64,000 bases of DNA from UBA961 sp014191195 (GTDB lineage: Bacteria; Bacteroidota; Ignavibacteria; Kapaibacteriales; UBA961). This document shows, piece by piece, positions 34,729 to 43,077 of the stretch. Location: positions 620,001-684,000 of the forward strand of contig OZ123195.1 in assembly GCA_964204605.1 (NCBI GenBank). The letters are read 5' to 3'. Every line of letters begins with the position of its first letter. Within the stretch, counting starts at the first letter, position 1. The notes below the pieces were generated by a model. That model saw only the letters and a list, made by a program, of their open reading frames with translations, did not search any database and was not told where the DNA came from. Both the position numbers and the translations under genes were made by a program.

Positions 34729-35686
34729 CAGAAAAAGGTAAAAGATTAATGATACCACTATATTGTTGTTTCTCTAGTTCAAAAGTTATAGTATCATTCT
34801 GAAACGCATATTCTGAACGAATATATGCTAAAGCAATATTTCCATGCATATCTGAGAAACATGAAGTAGTAATCATTCCTATTTCTTTATCATCATGTAT
34901 AATAATTGAATCTCTGATTATGGGATATTCTGACTTTATACCAATTAATCTTTTGTTTACCTTATTATAGCTATCTAATCTAGCAATGACTTCTTGCCCT
35001 ATATAACATCCCTTTTTAAAATTTATAAGATGTAATAATCCTGCTTCCAATGGATTATACATATGAGAATACTCATTATTATATGTTCCCATACCTGCTT
35101 CTAATCGCATTATCCAATATTGATTATCTTCTAAAAAAGGGATATCATTCTGTGTCTCAAAAAACGTATCAATTGATATGTCTAATGAACTATATATTAA
35201 AGTATAACAAAGTTCTGAAAGTGCAGGTACCCTTATGATATATACTTTACATGATTCAACTGTACTTACAGTACAATGATGCAATGGAAGATGTAACAAT
35301 GAATTACCAGAAAATGAAGTAATATATTGTAAACTTTGAGGTCCATGAACTTGTATCATCTTATAATCACTTGTTGCAATATGAAGTATTACATCATCCA
35401 TAATTATAAATTTCTTAATCCATTGTAGAACTGATTCTTCAGCACCATATGATGTAAGTAACATAGTACAATCAGGACATTGAATAATTGAAATAATATC
35501 AATTATTCTTCCTTTTTCATTTGTTAAAACAGTTTGAGTACCTTCTAATACTTGTAAAGTATTACAATTATTAGTTGATAATCTATGTAGTAAGTCTAAT
35601 GTATCGTTCCCTTTGGCAATGATGATTCCGTATACATTAGCTTTAGACCAAACGGCTTGATGGTGGAAAGAAAATCTTGCTGTCAT
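34718..35686 (-). CDS. ygfZ: YgfZ/GcvT family folate-binding protein
   Basis: 322 residues. The diagnostic YgfZ motif KGCYIGQEVIARLDSY lies near residue 220 with the conserved Cys. N-terminal GcvT-like strands include STNNCNTLQVLEGTQTVLTN, as in the family. YgfZ uses tetrahydrofolate and supports repair or assembly of certain iron-sulfur enzymes such as MiaB. The C-terminus is a short beta-barrel-like segment. It is the first gene of the minus-strand operon containing the LOG pseudogene, sirB1-like and receiver-like genes, with overlapping ends. An imperfect CCTAA/TTAGG repeat at 35721-35734 lies in its divergent upstream region. Confidence 0.88.
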   Translation of the reverse strand: MTARFSFHHQAVWSKANVYGIIIAKGNDTLDLLHRLSTNNCNTLQVLEGTQTVLTNEKGRIIDIISIIQCPDCTMLLTSYGAEESVLQWIKKFIIMDDVILHIATSDYKMIQVHGPQSLQYITSFSGNSLLHLPLHHCTVSTVESCKVYIIRVPALSELCYTLIYSSLDISIDTFFETQNDIPFLEDNQYWIMRLEAGMGTYNNEYSHMYNPLEAGLLHLINFKKGCYIGQEVIARLDSYNKVNKRLIGIKSEYPIIRDSIIIHDDKEIGMITTSCFSDMHGNIALAYIRSEYAFQNDTITFELEKQQYSGIINLLPFSDES

Positions 35687-35769
35687 ATTCTATGTAAGTA
35701 TTATGTTAATTCTAAAAATGCCTAATTTGTTAGGTTATTATTATGTTATTCTAAAGTATTTATCACTTT

Positions 35770-37857
35770 ATGTGCCGTAAATATATTCTTTCTACATTTT
35801 ATAGTATCTCGATGTCTATTAAAAATGCTCTCATTTTATGTGTGATTGTTCAGTCATTGTACTCGATACACATTCATGCTCAAAACAATGTGTATTGGCG
35901 TGTTTTTTTAAAAGATAAAGGCACTTTAGAATTTAAGAGTGGATCTCTTCTATATATTAGCACAGAGGCTTTACATACAGAAAAGTCAAAAAATCGAAGA
36001 ATAAAAAATAATCCAGATTCATTGCTTTTTACAATTGAAGATGCACCTATTTATCAACCTTATATAGATACTCTACAAACATATGTAAACCGTGTTCGAT
36101 TACATTTGCGATGGGGTAATTATGTAGTTGTTAGCGCAGATTCAAATCAGATGAACGCAGTAAAGAAATTATCATTTGTAAAGAATATACAAAGAACAGC
36201 AAATAAACTGTTTCCACAACAAAAAACGATAAGTATAAATTCTACTTTTATAAAAGATCCAATTAATAATCTAAAAATTATTACACCAGACATTGATAAT
36301 TGCGGAATATTCCGATATGGCCCATCATACAATCAAGCGGCTTTATTACAAGTACCATTTGTTCACTCCATGGGTATCACAGGGAAAGATGCTTTAATAT
36401 CCTTTTTGGATTCAGGCTTTAGATGGAAACAACATTTTGCTACTAAAAATGCACAAGTGCTAGATGAAAGAGATTATATACAATTAGATTCCAATACTGA
36501 AAATCAACTTGGGGATGTTGAGGGACAAGATAATCACGGAACAATTTGTTTTTCAACTGTTTCTGGATTTCTTCAAGATTCATTGATTGGAATATCACCA
36601 CACTCTTCTTTTTTGTTAGCAAAAACTGAAGATATTCCCACAGAGCAGCATCTTGAAGAAGATAATTATGCAGCAGCTATTGAATGGACAGAATCTCAAG
36701 GAACTGATATTGTAACATCTTCATTGGGATACAGTGTATTTAATCAACCAGATGAAGAAAATTATCTGTTTACAGACTTTGATGGCAAAACAACAATTAC
36801 CTCCAAATGGGTAAATAAAGCTGTTAAAAGAGGAGTTGTTTGTTTAACAGCTGCAGGAAATGATGGTCCCAAAGATAGTACGATTATAACTCCATCTGAT
36901 GCTGATAGTGTTATTGCTGTCGCTGCATTAGCTCCAGATACTTCTATTGCTGGATTTACTTCTCGAGGCCCCAGAGGCGACGGTAAAATTAAACCTGATA
37001 TAGCGACTCAAGGTGTTGGAGTAATTTGTATCCAATATAATGATACAACAAAGTTAACAGCTGCAAATGGCACTTCTTTAGCTACCCCTTTGATGGCTGG
37101 TATAAGTGGTCTTTTATTGTCTGCATTCCCAGAATTAACTTCAAGTGAAGTAAGACGTGTTTTTTATGCAACAGCAAAGAATGCAAATGAAAAAAATAAT
37201 GCTATTGGTTATGGATTAGCTAATGTTAAACAAGCAATGCTAGAAGCTGGTATAATCGTATCACCTTTTATTACGTATCCTATTAATAATTTGCAGAGAG
37301 TTGCATGTTATATCATGTCCAAAACTTCCATAGTGAATCCAAAACTTAGTGTCTATAATGCAAATAGATTGCAATTGTATACTTTATATCCAACTGATAC
37401 TCCACATTTATTTGCTGCAGATATACCACATAATCAAATAAAGAATAATACAATTACATGTTATGTAGAAGTAAAGGATTCAGAATTCAGAAAAAGAAGA
37501 TATCCTGTTCTTTTACCAGGATATGATTCTATTGTAACCATTTCTATCAATCAAGAAACATATCCATGTGGCATCGATACGAGTCTCTTACCAAAACATA
37601 CATATCCAATGCTTGTTGAAGAACAGCAATCGATAAATATTAATGATCACATAGAAGTAAAAGCTGGAGAGATACTTACAATATATCAATATGATATTCA
37701 GGGAGGCTTACTTAGTAATAGTACATTAGCTCTACCAGAGGGAAATTATTTAATAAATGAACTTCCACATATCGTTCATATAAGTTCATGGACTGCACTT
37801 GCAATTTTTAAAAACAATGCTTTATTAACAACGCATATTATTACTCCAACTTATTAA
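35770..37857 (+). CDS. Secreted subtilisin-like serine peptidase (S8)
   Basis: A 695-residue protease with a signal peptide ending HAQ. The catalytic triad is complete: Asp in ISFLDSGFRW near residue 215, His in GQDNHGTICF near 257 and Ser in NGTSLATPLMAG near 437. The oxyanion Asn is in TAAGNDGP. An N-terminal inhibitor-like prodomain spans about 40-150. The last 100 residues (LTIYQYDIQGGLLSN, EGNYLINELP) faintly resemble a T9SS sorting domain, but this is weak. It starts a plus-strand operon with an SDR gene 7 bases later and a GT-C gene. ATG 35812 would give a more typical signal peptide than ATG 35770. Confidence 0.88.
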   Translation: MCRKYILSTFYSISMSIKNALILCVIVQSLYSIHIHAQNNVYWRVFLKDKGTLEFKSGSLLYISTEALHTEKSKNRRIKNNPDSLLFTIEDAPIYQPYIDTLQTYVNRVRLHLRWGNYVVVSADSNQMNAVKKLSFVKNIQRTANKLFPQQKTISINSTFIKDPINNLKIITPDIDNCGIFRYGPSYNQAALLQVPFVHSMGITGKDALISFLDSGFRWKQHFATKNAQVLDERDYIQLDSNTENQLGDVEGQDNHGTICFSTVSGFLQDSLIGISPHSSFLLAKTEDIPTEQHLEEDNYAAAIEWTESQGTDIVTSSLGYSVFNQPDEENYLFTDFDGKTTITSKWVNKAVKRGVVCLTAAGNDGPKDSTIITPSDADSVIAVAALAPDTSIAGFTSRGPRGDGKIKPDIATQGVGVICIQYNDTTKLTAANGTSLATPLMAGISGLLLSAFPELTSSEVRRVFYATAKNANEKNNAIGYGLANVKQAMLEAGIIVSPFITYPINNLQRVACYIMSKTSIVNPKLSVYNANRLQLYTLYPTDTPHLFAADIPHNQIKNNTITCYVEVKDSEFRKRRYPVLLPGYDSIVTISINQETYPCGIDTSLLPKHTYPMLVEEQQSININDHIEVKAGEILTIYQYDIQGGLLSNSTLALPEGNYLINELPHIVHISSWTALAIFKNNALLTTHIITPTY

Positions 37858-37864
37858 AGAATGT

Positions 37865-38605
37865 ATGAAAAGAATCGTTGTATATGGAGCAACATCTGAA
37901 ATAGCTCATCAATTGACTAGACTTCTTGCACAAAATGAAGAATGTTTTTTTGTGTTGATAGGAAGGAATAAAGATAGACTCGATACTGTATGTAAAGATT
38001 TAAAAAGTAGAGGAGCACAATCTGCTGAATTTATTCTATGTGACTTTTTGAATAAAGAGTCTTTAAAGCAGACATTTATAGAAGCATTGTTAGTGCTTAA
38101 AGAAATAGATACACTTATCCTTGCACAAGGATCATTAACTGATCAATTGAAAGCAAATACAGATATAGATTATGCATTAGATGAATTCTTTTTGAATTTT
38201 GAAAGTATGGCCATTCCAGCATTATTATATGCAGATTATTTTGAAAAAAGACAAAAAGGACAAATTATAGGGATTTCATCGGTAGCAGGGGAAAGAGGTC
38301 GTAAAACTATATATATATATGGTAGCGCAAAATCAGCATTTACTTCGCTAATGTCTGGGTTGAGAGGTAGATTAGCTCCGCATAATATTCATGTTATGAC
38401 TGTCAAGCCTGGTTTAATAGAAACACCTATGACATCACATTTACCCAAAAGCCCTTTATTTATCAGTGCAACATCAGCTGCAAACATTATATATAAGGGG
38501 ATGATTAATCGTAAGGATAGTATCTATGTCCCTTTCTATTGGCGATTTATCATGAGAATTATCAAAGACCTGCCTGAATTTATTTTTAAGAAATTATCTA
38601 TTTAA
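37865..38605 (+). CDS. DprE2-like short-chain dehydrogenase/reductase
   Basis: 246 residues. NAD(P) binding is shown by VVYGATSEIAHQL at 5-17; the catalytic residues are Ser139 in GISSVAG, Tyr152 and Lys156 in YGSAKSAF. The C-terminus (YWRFIMRIIKDLPEFIFKKLSI region) and the PGLIETPMT segment closely follow the DprE2 type, the reductase that with DprE1 epimerises polyprenyl-phospho-ribose to the arabinose form. No DprE1-like flavoprotein is in the window. The gene directly precedes a GT-C glycosyltransferase-like gene, whose family uses polyprenyl-phosphate sugars, supporting a role in such a donor pathway. Substrate is inferred. Confidence 0.82.
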   Translation: MKRIVVYGATSEIAHQLTRLLAQNEECFFVLIGRNKDRLDTVCKDLKSRGAQSAEFILCDFLNKESLKQTFIEALLVLKEIDTLILAQGSLTDQLKANTDIDYALDEFFLNFESMAIPALLYADYFEKRQKGQIIGISSVAGERGRKTIYIYGSAKSAFTSLMSGLRGRLAPHNIHVMTVKPGLIETPMTSHLPKSPLFISATSAANIIYKGMINRKDSIYVPFYWRFIMRIIKDLPEFIFKKLSI

Positions 38606-38613
38606 TATACTTT

Positions 38614-40125
38614 ATGCAAAGTGATCATATTCCTGAAAAGATAGTTGCATATTCTATTTATATTATAACGGCTTTCATTTCATTATTCTCTGTCTATACT
38701 TTTTATTATAACCAATATGCTATTTCTGCCTTTGTTCCAGATGATTATTTTTACTATACAACTATAGCTGATACTATTCTCCAAAAGGGAATGTCTAGCT
38801 TTGATGGCATTACTTTAACAAATGGTTATCATCCATTATATCTTGCAATAATTGTAGTATTAGCTTTCATTTCAGGAAGTACTACATCCATTTTATTCTA
38901 TATTTTATTACAAGTATTAATTATAAGCTCAAGTATTCAGATATATAGATCTTGTAATAAATTGTATTCTTTATATTCATTATCTGGCATTAAAAAAGAT
39001 CTAATACTCCTTATATCTTGGTTCATTTCTTATAAGCTAATTTTATTACATATGGAAATTGTGTTGACAATTCCCTTATTGTATATGTTCTTTTACAATA
39101 TTGTAAAGCCACAATTACAAGCAAGTTATACCACTTTATCAAGTCTTTGTTTGTTTATACTGTTATCAAGAATTGATACTATAATTCTTCTTACTTTACC
39201 TTTGTTCTTTTATTTCTCTTCATTAGAAAGAAAAAATAAATATCTCTTTTTCATACATTTTCTTCCTGCATGTATCGTAGTAGCTTCTTATTTTTATATA
39301 AATACACTGTCATTTCAAAGTATCATTCCTATTAGTGGCTTAGCAAAGGGATTAACAATCTATTCCTTTGTTTTAAGTTTTCATTTTTGGCAGGATTTCC
39401 TTTATCATCCATTTGAACTATCATTGTATTTCATTTCTATTGTATTTTTCATAGTATCTTTATGTAAAAAACGTGATTTAATAGTTCAATCACTGCTGTT
39501 TTCTATCATTGTATACTTTATAGTAGTAAGTACAAGAAGTGATTGGGCTTTATTTGATTGGTATTTTTATCCACTAATATTGGTTGTACCAAGTATTATA
39601 CTATTGTTTAGTAATGATGTTGAAAGATTATATCTGAAGCAATCTATCTTGTATTCATTAATGATAATTATAGGCTTGTGGAGTTTTAAATATATGTATA
39701 GAGTTCACAATGCTCTTACATATGAAACTAGTAATTATACTCATGCACAAACGATCCATACATGGCTTAAAAAAAATCATATAAAAATTGCTGCAATGGG
39801 TGATCGATCAGGGCTAACCGGATACATTCATAAAGGTACTATAATTAACTTGGAAGGATTGGTTTCAAATAGAAAACTAATTGATTCGATACAAGCTCAA
39901 GCTGATTTACAAGCAACATTAAAAGAATTTGGAAGTGAAGCGCTTATTGTATCTGTATATGAGAAATTATTAACAGATAAAAGTGGAAGATATATTGTCT
40001 ATCAACCTCATCCTAAACAAGCTGGAATATATTCAAAAAAAATGACAGGGTATTTTGGGAATCCAGACACGATTATATATAAAAATAATGATCAATGTAG
40101 AACATATATCTGGGATTTACGTTGA
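38614..40125 (+). CDS. GT-C-type multi-pass membrane glycosyltransferase-like protein
   Basis: 503 residues with about 10-11 predicted membrane helices. The first extracytoplasmic loop begins VPDDYFYYTTIADTI (Asp43-Asp44), the acidic motif typical of GT-C enzymes, followed by FDGITLTNGYHPLYLA, a pattern shared by a family of uncharacterised bacterial GT-C proteins. The C-terminal 120 residues form a soluble domain. Such enzymes transfer sugars from polyprenyl-phosphate carriers to lipids, glycans or proteins outside the membrane. It is eight bases after the DprE2-like gene. Its 3' end overlaps the convergent adenine deaminase gene by nine bases. Confidence 0.78.
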   Translation: MQSDHIPEKIVAYSIYIITAFISLFSVYTFYYNQYAISAFVPDDYFYYTTIADTILQKGMSSFDGITLTNGYHPLYLAIIVVLAFISGSTTSILFYILLQVLIISSSIQIYRSCNKLYSLYSLSGIKKDLILLISWFISYKLILLHMEIVLTIPLLYMFFYNIVKPQLQASYTTLSSLCLFILLSRIDTIILLTLPLFFYFSSLERKNKYLFFIHFLPACIVVASYFYINTLSFQSIIPISGLAKGLTIYSFVLSFHFWQDFLYHPFELSLYFISIVFFIVSLCKKRDLIVQSLLFSIIVYFIVVSTRSDWALFDWYFYPLILVVPSIILLFSNDVERLYLKQSILYSLMIIIGLWSFKYMYRVHNALTYETSNYTHAQTIHTWLKKNHIKIAAMGDRSGLTGYIHKGTIINLEGLVSNRKLIDSIQAQADLQATLKEFGSEALIVSVYEKLLTDKSGRYIVYQPHPKQAGIYSKKMTGYFGNPDTIIYKNNDQCRTYIWDLR

Positions 40126-41745
40126 TTGAATAAGGTCTATACACTGGAAAATCTCACCATCAAATAATCCTATATCACTCAATTTTAGGGTTGGAATAAC
40201 AAGTAATGCCATAAATGATAAAGCCATATATGGAGCAGGCATTATGCAGCCAGTTTGTTTAACTAAAGTTTCTATTTCTATATATCTGTTCGCAATAGTA
40301 TGTGCATCTTGACTACTCATTAAACCTGCTATATCTAATGGTAATATTGATAAAGTATTGTTATATAAAGAAATTCCTCCTTTTACTTTTATAAGTGCAT
40401 TTACAGCTTCTATTATAGAAGTATCATCCACTCCAATAGCTATAATATTATGAGAATCATGGGCTATAGTTGATGCAATTGCCCCGCTTTTTAAACCAAA
40501 TCCCTTGATAAAACCAATTGCAGGCTTGGAAATACTATATCTATTTATAACTACAATCTTTAAAATATCATCGTTGGAAGAAGAACATAATATACCATTT
40601 GTAGATTCCATTCTATAGATAGATCTGCCAGTTACTATTTGTCCAGGAATAGCTTCTATCACATGTACAAGTGAAGTGTCTCCATAAAGCATGATATCTT
40701 TTTCTGTAATTATATTGGTATTACATATTGACATATCATTATATGAATAAGAAGGTATAGAACACTGTAATATTCCATGTTGAACTACTTGTTCACCATT
40801 GATAAACACAGATTGTACTGTAAAATCAATGAGTGAATCTACAATGATAAAATCGGCAGGATCACCTATATTCAATAAACCAATAGGCATTGAATAATGA
40901 ATAACTGGATGAATACATGCAATTGATAGTACATCAAAAAGATCATATCCTAAATCAATAGCTTTTTTAACAAGAATATTGATGTGACCTTCCAATAAAC
41001 TATCAGGGTGTTTATCATCGCTACAAAACATGCACATATCTGGAAATAATGAAATCAATGGATGTAATGCATCAAAATTTTTCGCAGCAGACCCTTCCCT
41101 GATTAATATCTTCATACCATATGAGATTTTATCTAATGCTTCTTGCAGAGAAGTACATTCATGATCGGTACTAATACCATGAGATATATATGCTTTAGCA
41201 TCATTACCTAATAATCCAGGAGCATGCCCATCTATTGGCTTATTATAAAATCGTGCTGAAGCAATCTTTTTTAATATTTCTTCGTCATTATTGAGCACAC
41301 CAGGAAAATTCATCATTTCACTTAAATATCCAATATCATCTCTTGATAAAAGTTGGTGAATATCGTCTGCTGAAATAGTTGCACCTGAATGTTCAAATGC
41401 TGTTGCTGGTACACAACTAGGGGCTCCAAACAAACATTTAAGAGGGGAGAGTTTAGCATTTTCTATCATGAAATCAATGCCTTTTATTCCCAAAACATTG
41501 GCAATTTCATGTGGATCTGAAACAGTACCGATTGTACCATGTACTAATGCAAGTTTTGAAAATTCTGAAGGGATAAGCATAGAACTTTCAATATGTATAT
41601 GGGCATCTACAAAACCAGGCATTATATAATGTTCCGGTGCTTCAATACAGGGTGTAATAGAAACAATGATTCCATTTTCGATTACAATATTGGCAGGATA
41701 TATTTCTCTTTTAGAAATATCAATGTATTGGCCAGATATAATCAT
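40117..41745 (-). CDS. ade: Adenine deaminase
   Basis: This 542-residue amidohydrolase matches bacterial Ade, which deaminates adenine to hypoxanthine for purine salvage. Visible landmarks are PGFVDAHIHIESSM (metal HxH), GTVSDPHEIANVLG, IDGHAPGL, STDHECTS and CMFCSDDKHPD. The C-terminal domain includes GGISLYNN and MSSQDAHTIANRY, as in the family. The protein is of normal length. It is separated from lptC by five bases but runs in the same direction, so it may be the last gene of the ftsK-kdsA-lptC run. Confidence 0.92.
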   Translation of the reverse strand: MIISGQYIDISKREIYPANIVIENGIIVSITPCIEAPEHYIMPGFVDAHIHIESSMLIPSEFSKLALVHGTIGTVSDPHEIANVLGIKGIDFMIENAKLSPLKCLFGAPSCVPATAFEHSGATISADDIHQLLSRDDIGYLSEMMNFPGVLNNDEEILKKIASARFYNKPIDGHAPGLLGNDAKAYISHGISTDHECTSLQEALDKISYGMKILIREGSAAKNFDALHPLISLFPDMCMFCSDDKHPDSLLEGHINILVKKAIDLGYDLFDVLSIACIHPVIHYSMPIGLLNIGDPADFIIVDSLIDFTVQSVFINGEQVVQHGILQCSIPSYSYNDMSICNTNIITEKDIMLYGDTSLVHVIEAIPGQIVTGRSIYRMESTNGILCSSSNDDILKIVVINRYSISKPAIGFIKGFGLKSGAIASTIAHDSHNIIAIGVDDTSIIEAVNALIKVKGGISLYNNTLSILPLDIAGLMSSQDAHTIANRYIEIETLVKQTGCIMPAPYMALSFMALLVIPTLKLSDIGLFDGEIFQCIDLIQST

Positions 41746-41750
41746 GTTAT

Positions 41751-42287
41751 TTATTCTATTTGTTTAGTACCACTAACTTTGAAGATTTTATAGTTTTTAA
41801 GCCATATATCGCTTTCCATTCCATAACCATCGATTATCTCGGTTGATGTAGTTATATGAACTTTATCTTTAGTATAAAATTGTTGCTGCTTTTCTTTCCA
41901 CATTAAAGTAGTTGTTTTAAGCGTAGTATTTGTACTATCTGAGCGAACAAAAACATGTCCAGCAGCAAACATGTCTCTTGTGTTTTCATCAATTCTAGCT
42001 GAATCTGAAATCATAAAACCAACTGCATTTGATGATTTATTCATAAAGTCTACATGAACAGAAGAGTCTAATAATGTTTCATATCTTTGCTCGAATACTC
42101 TTGCTTTTCCTGCTTTAAGAATAGCTCTAGTTTTATTAGAATCAGTAAAAACCATAGAGAAATTCCATATTTCATGTGTAGGAATATCTTTAGTTATTAC
42201 TGTATCTTTTATCTGGATAGTTTGTTTGTTATCATCTTGACAAGACAAAAGAAAACTACACATTAATATCATGAATAGATAGTTCAT
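41751..42287 (-). CDS. lptC: LptC-family LPS export lipoprotein
   Basis: 178 residues with a lipoprotein signal (FLLSCQ, Cys16) and the repeated beta-strand pattern of the LptC jellyroll: ETLLDSSVHVDFMNKS, then SARIDENTRDMFAAGHVFVRS and TLMWKEKQQQFYTKDKVHI. LptC passes LPS from the LptBFG transporter to LptA in the periplasm. Its ATG overlaps the kdsA stop by one base (TAATG). Proximity to kdsA, which supplies Kdo for LPS, supports the assignment. Confidence 0.88.
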   Translation of the reverse strand: MNYLFMILMCSFLLSCQDDNKQTIQIKDTVITKDIPTHEIWNFSMVFTDSNKTRAILKAGKARVFEQRYETLLDSSVHVDFMNKSSNAVGFMISDSARIDENTRDMFAAGHVFVRSDSTNTTLKTTTLMWKEKQQQFYTKDKVHITTSTEIIDGYGMESDIWLKNYKIFKVSGTKQIE

Positions 42288-43066
42288 TATTTTGAAACAA
42301 GTGAGTGAATATCAGCTAATTCATGAAGTAAATCACGCATTTTATCAAGTGGAAATTGAGTGGCTGAATCGGATTTTGCTAAATGTGGATATGGATGAGT
42401 TTCGATAAAAATACCATCGATGCCGCAGGCAACAGCAGCTTTTGCTAAAGGTGCAATATATTGTCTAAGGCCACCTGATTGCTCTCCTCCGCCAGGTTGT
42501 TGTAATGAATGGGTAGCATCATAAATAACAGGTAATCCAGTTTCTTTCATGATAATTAAAGATCTAAAATCAACTACTAAATCATGATAACCAAAAGTAG
42601 TTCCTCTTTCTGTTAACCACACTTCTTTGCCACCAATATGAAACACTTTATCTGCTTGTTTTTTCATATCGTCTGGAGCTAGAAATTGTCCTTTTTTTAT
42701 ATTTACAATTTTACCTGTTTTGCCAGCTGATTCTAATAATGCGGTTTGTCTGCATAAAAACGCAGGTATCTGTAAAATATCAACATATGAAGCTGCTATT
42801 TCAGCTTCTGATGTTTCATGAATATCGGTAATGGATTGTCTGTTAATGGAATTTGCTATTTCTGATATATATTGTAAAGCTTGTAGATCTCCAATACCAG
42901 TAAAACTATTACCACTTGTGCGATTAGCTTTTCTATATGAAGCTTTAAATATAAAATCAAAATCAAGTTCTATTGCAATAGGATTAAGAGTTTCAGCAAT
43001 TTCTTGCAATAATTCCTTTGATTCAGCTAGGCAGGGTCCTGCAATTAATTTAAATTTATTTTTCAC
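42287..43066 (-). CDS. kdsA: 3-deoxy-8-phosphooctulonate synthase
   Basis: 259 residues. KdsA condenses phosphoenolpyruvate with arabinose-5-phosphate to Kdo-8-phosphate for the LPS inner core. Motifs: LIAGPCLAES at the N-terminus, FKASYRKANRTS (substrate-binding lysines), ITDIHE, VNIKKGQFLAP, TERGTTFGYHDLVVDFRS, DATHSLQQPGG and FIETHPYP. The start is GTG, 11 bases after ftsK. It is translationally coupled to lptC. Confidence 0.95.
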   Translation of the reverse strand: MKNKFKLIAGPCLAESKELLQEIAETLNPIAIELDFDFIFKASYRKANRTSGNSFTGIGDLQALQYISEIANSINRQSITDIHETSEAEIAASYVDILQIPAFLCRQTALLESAGKTGKIVNIKKGQFLAPDDMKKQADKVFHIGGKEVWLTERGTTFGYHDLVVDFRSLIIMKETGLPVIYDATHSLQQPGGGEQSGGLRQYIAPLAKAAVACGIDGIFIETHPYPHLAKSDSATQFPLDKMRDLLHELADIHSLVSK

Positions 43067-43077
43067 GTATAATCCAC

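Noticed and set aside
34480..34758. A short intact 92-residue gene
   Set aside because: It is the first part of the LOG-family pseudogene; the family sequence continues past its stop in the same and then a shifted frame.
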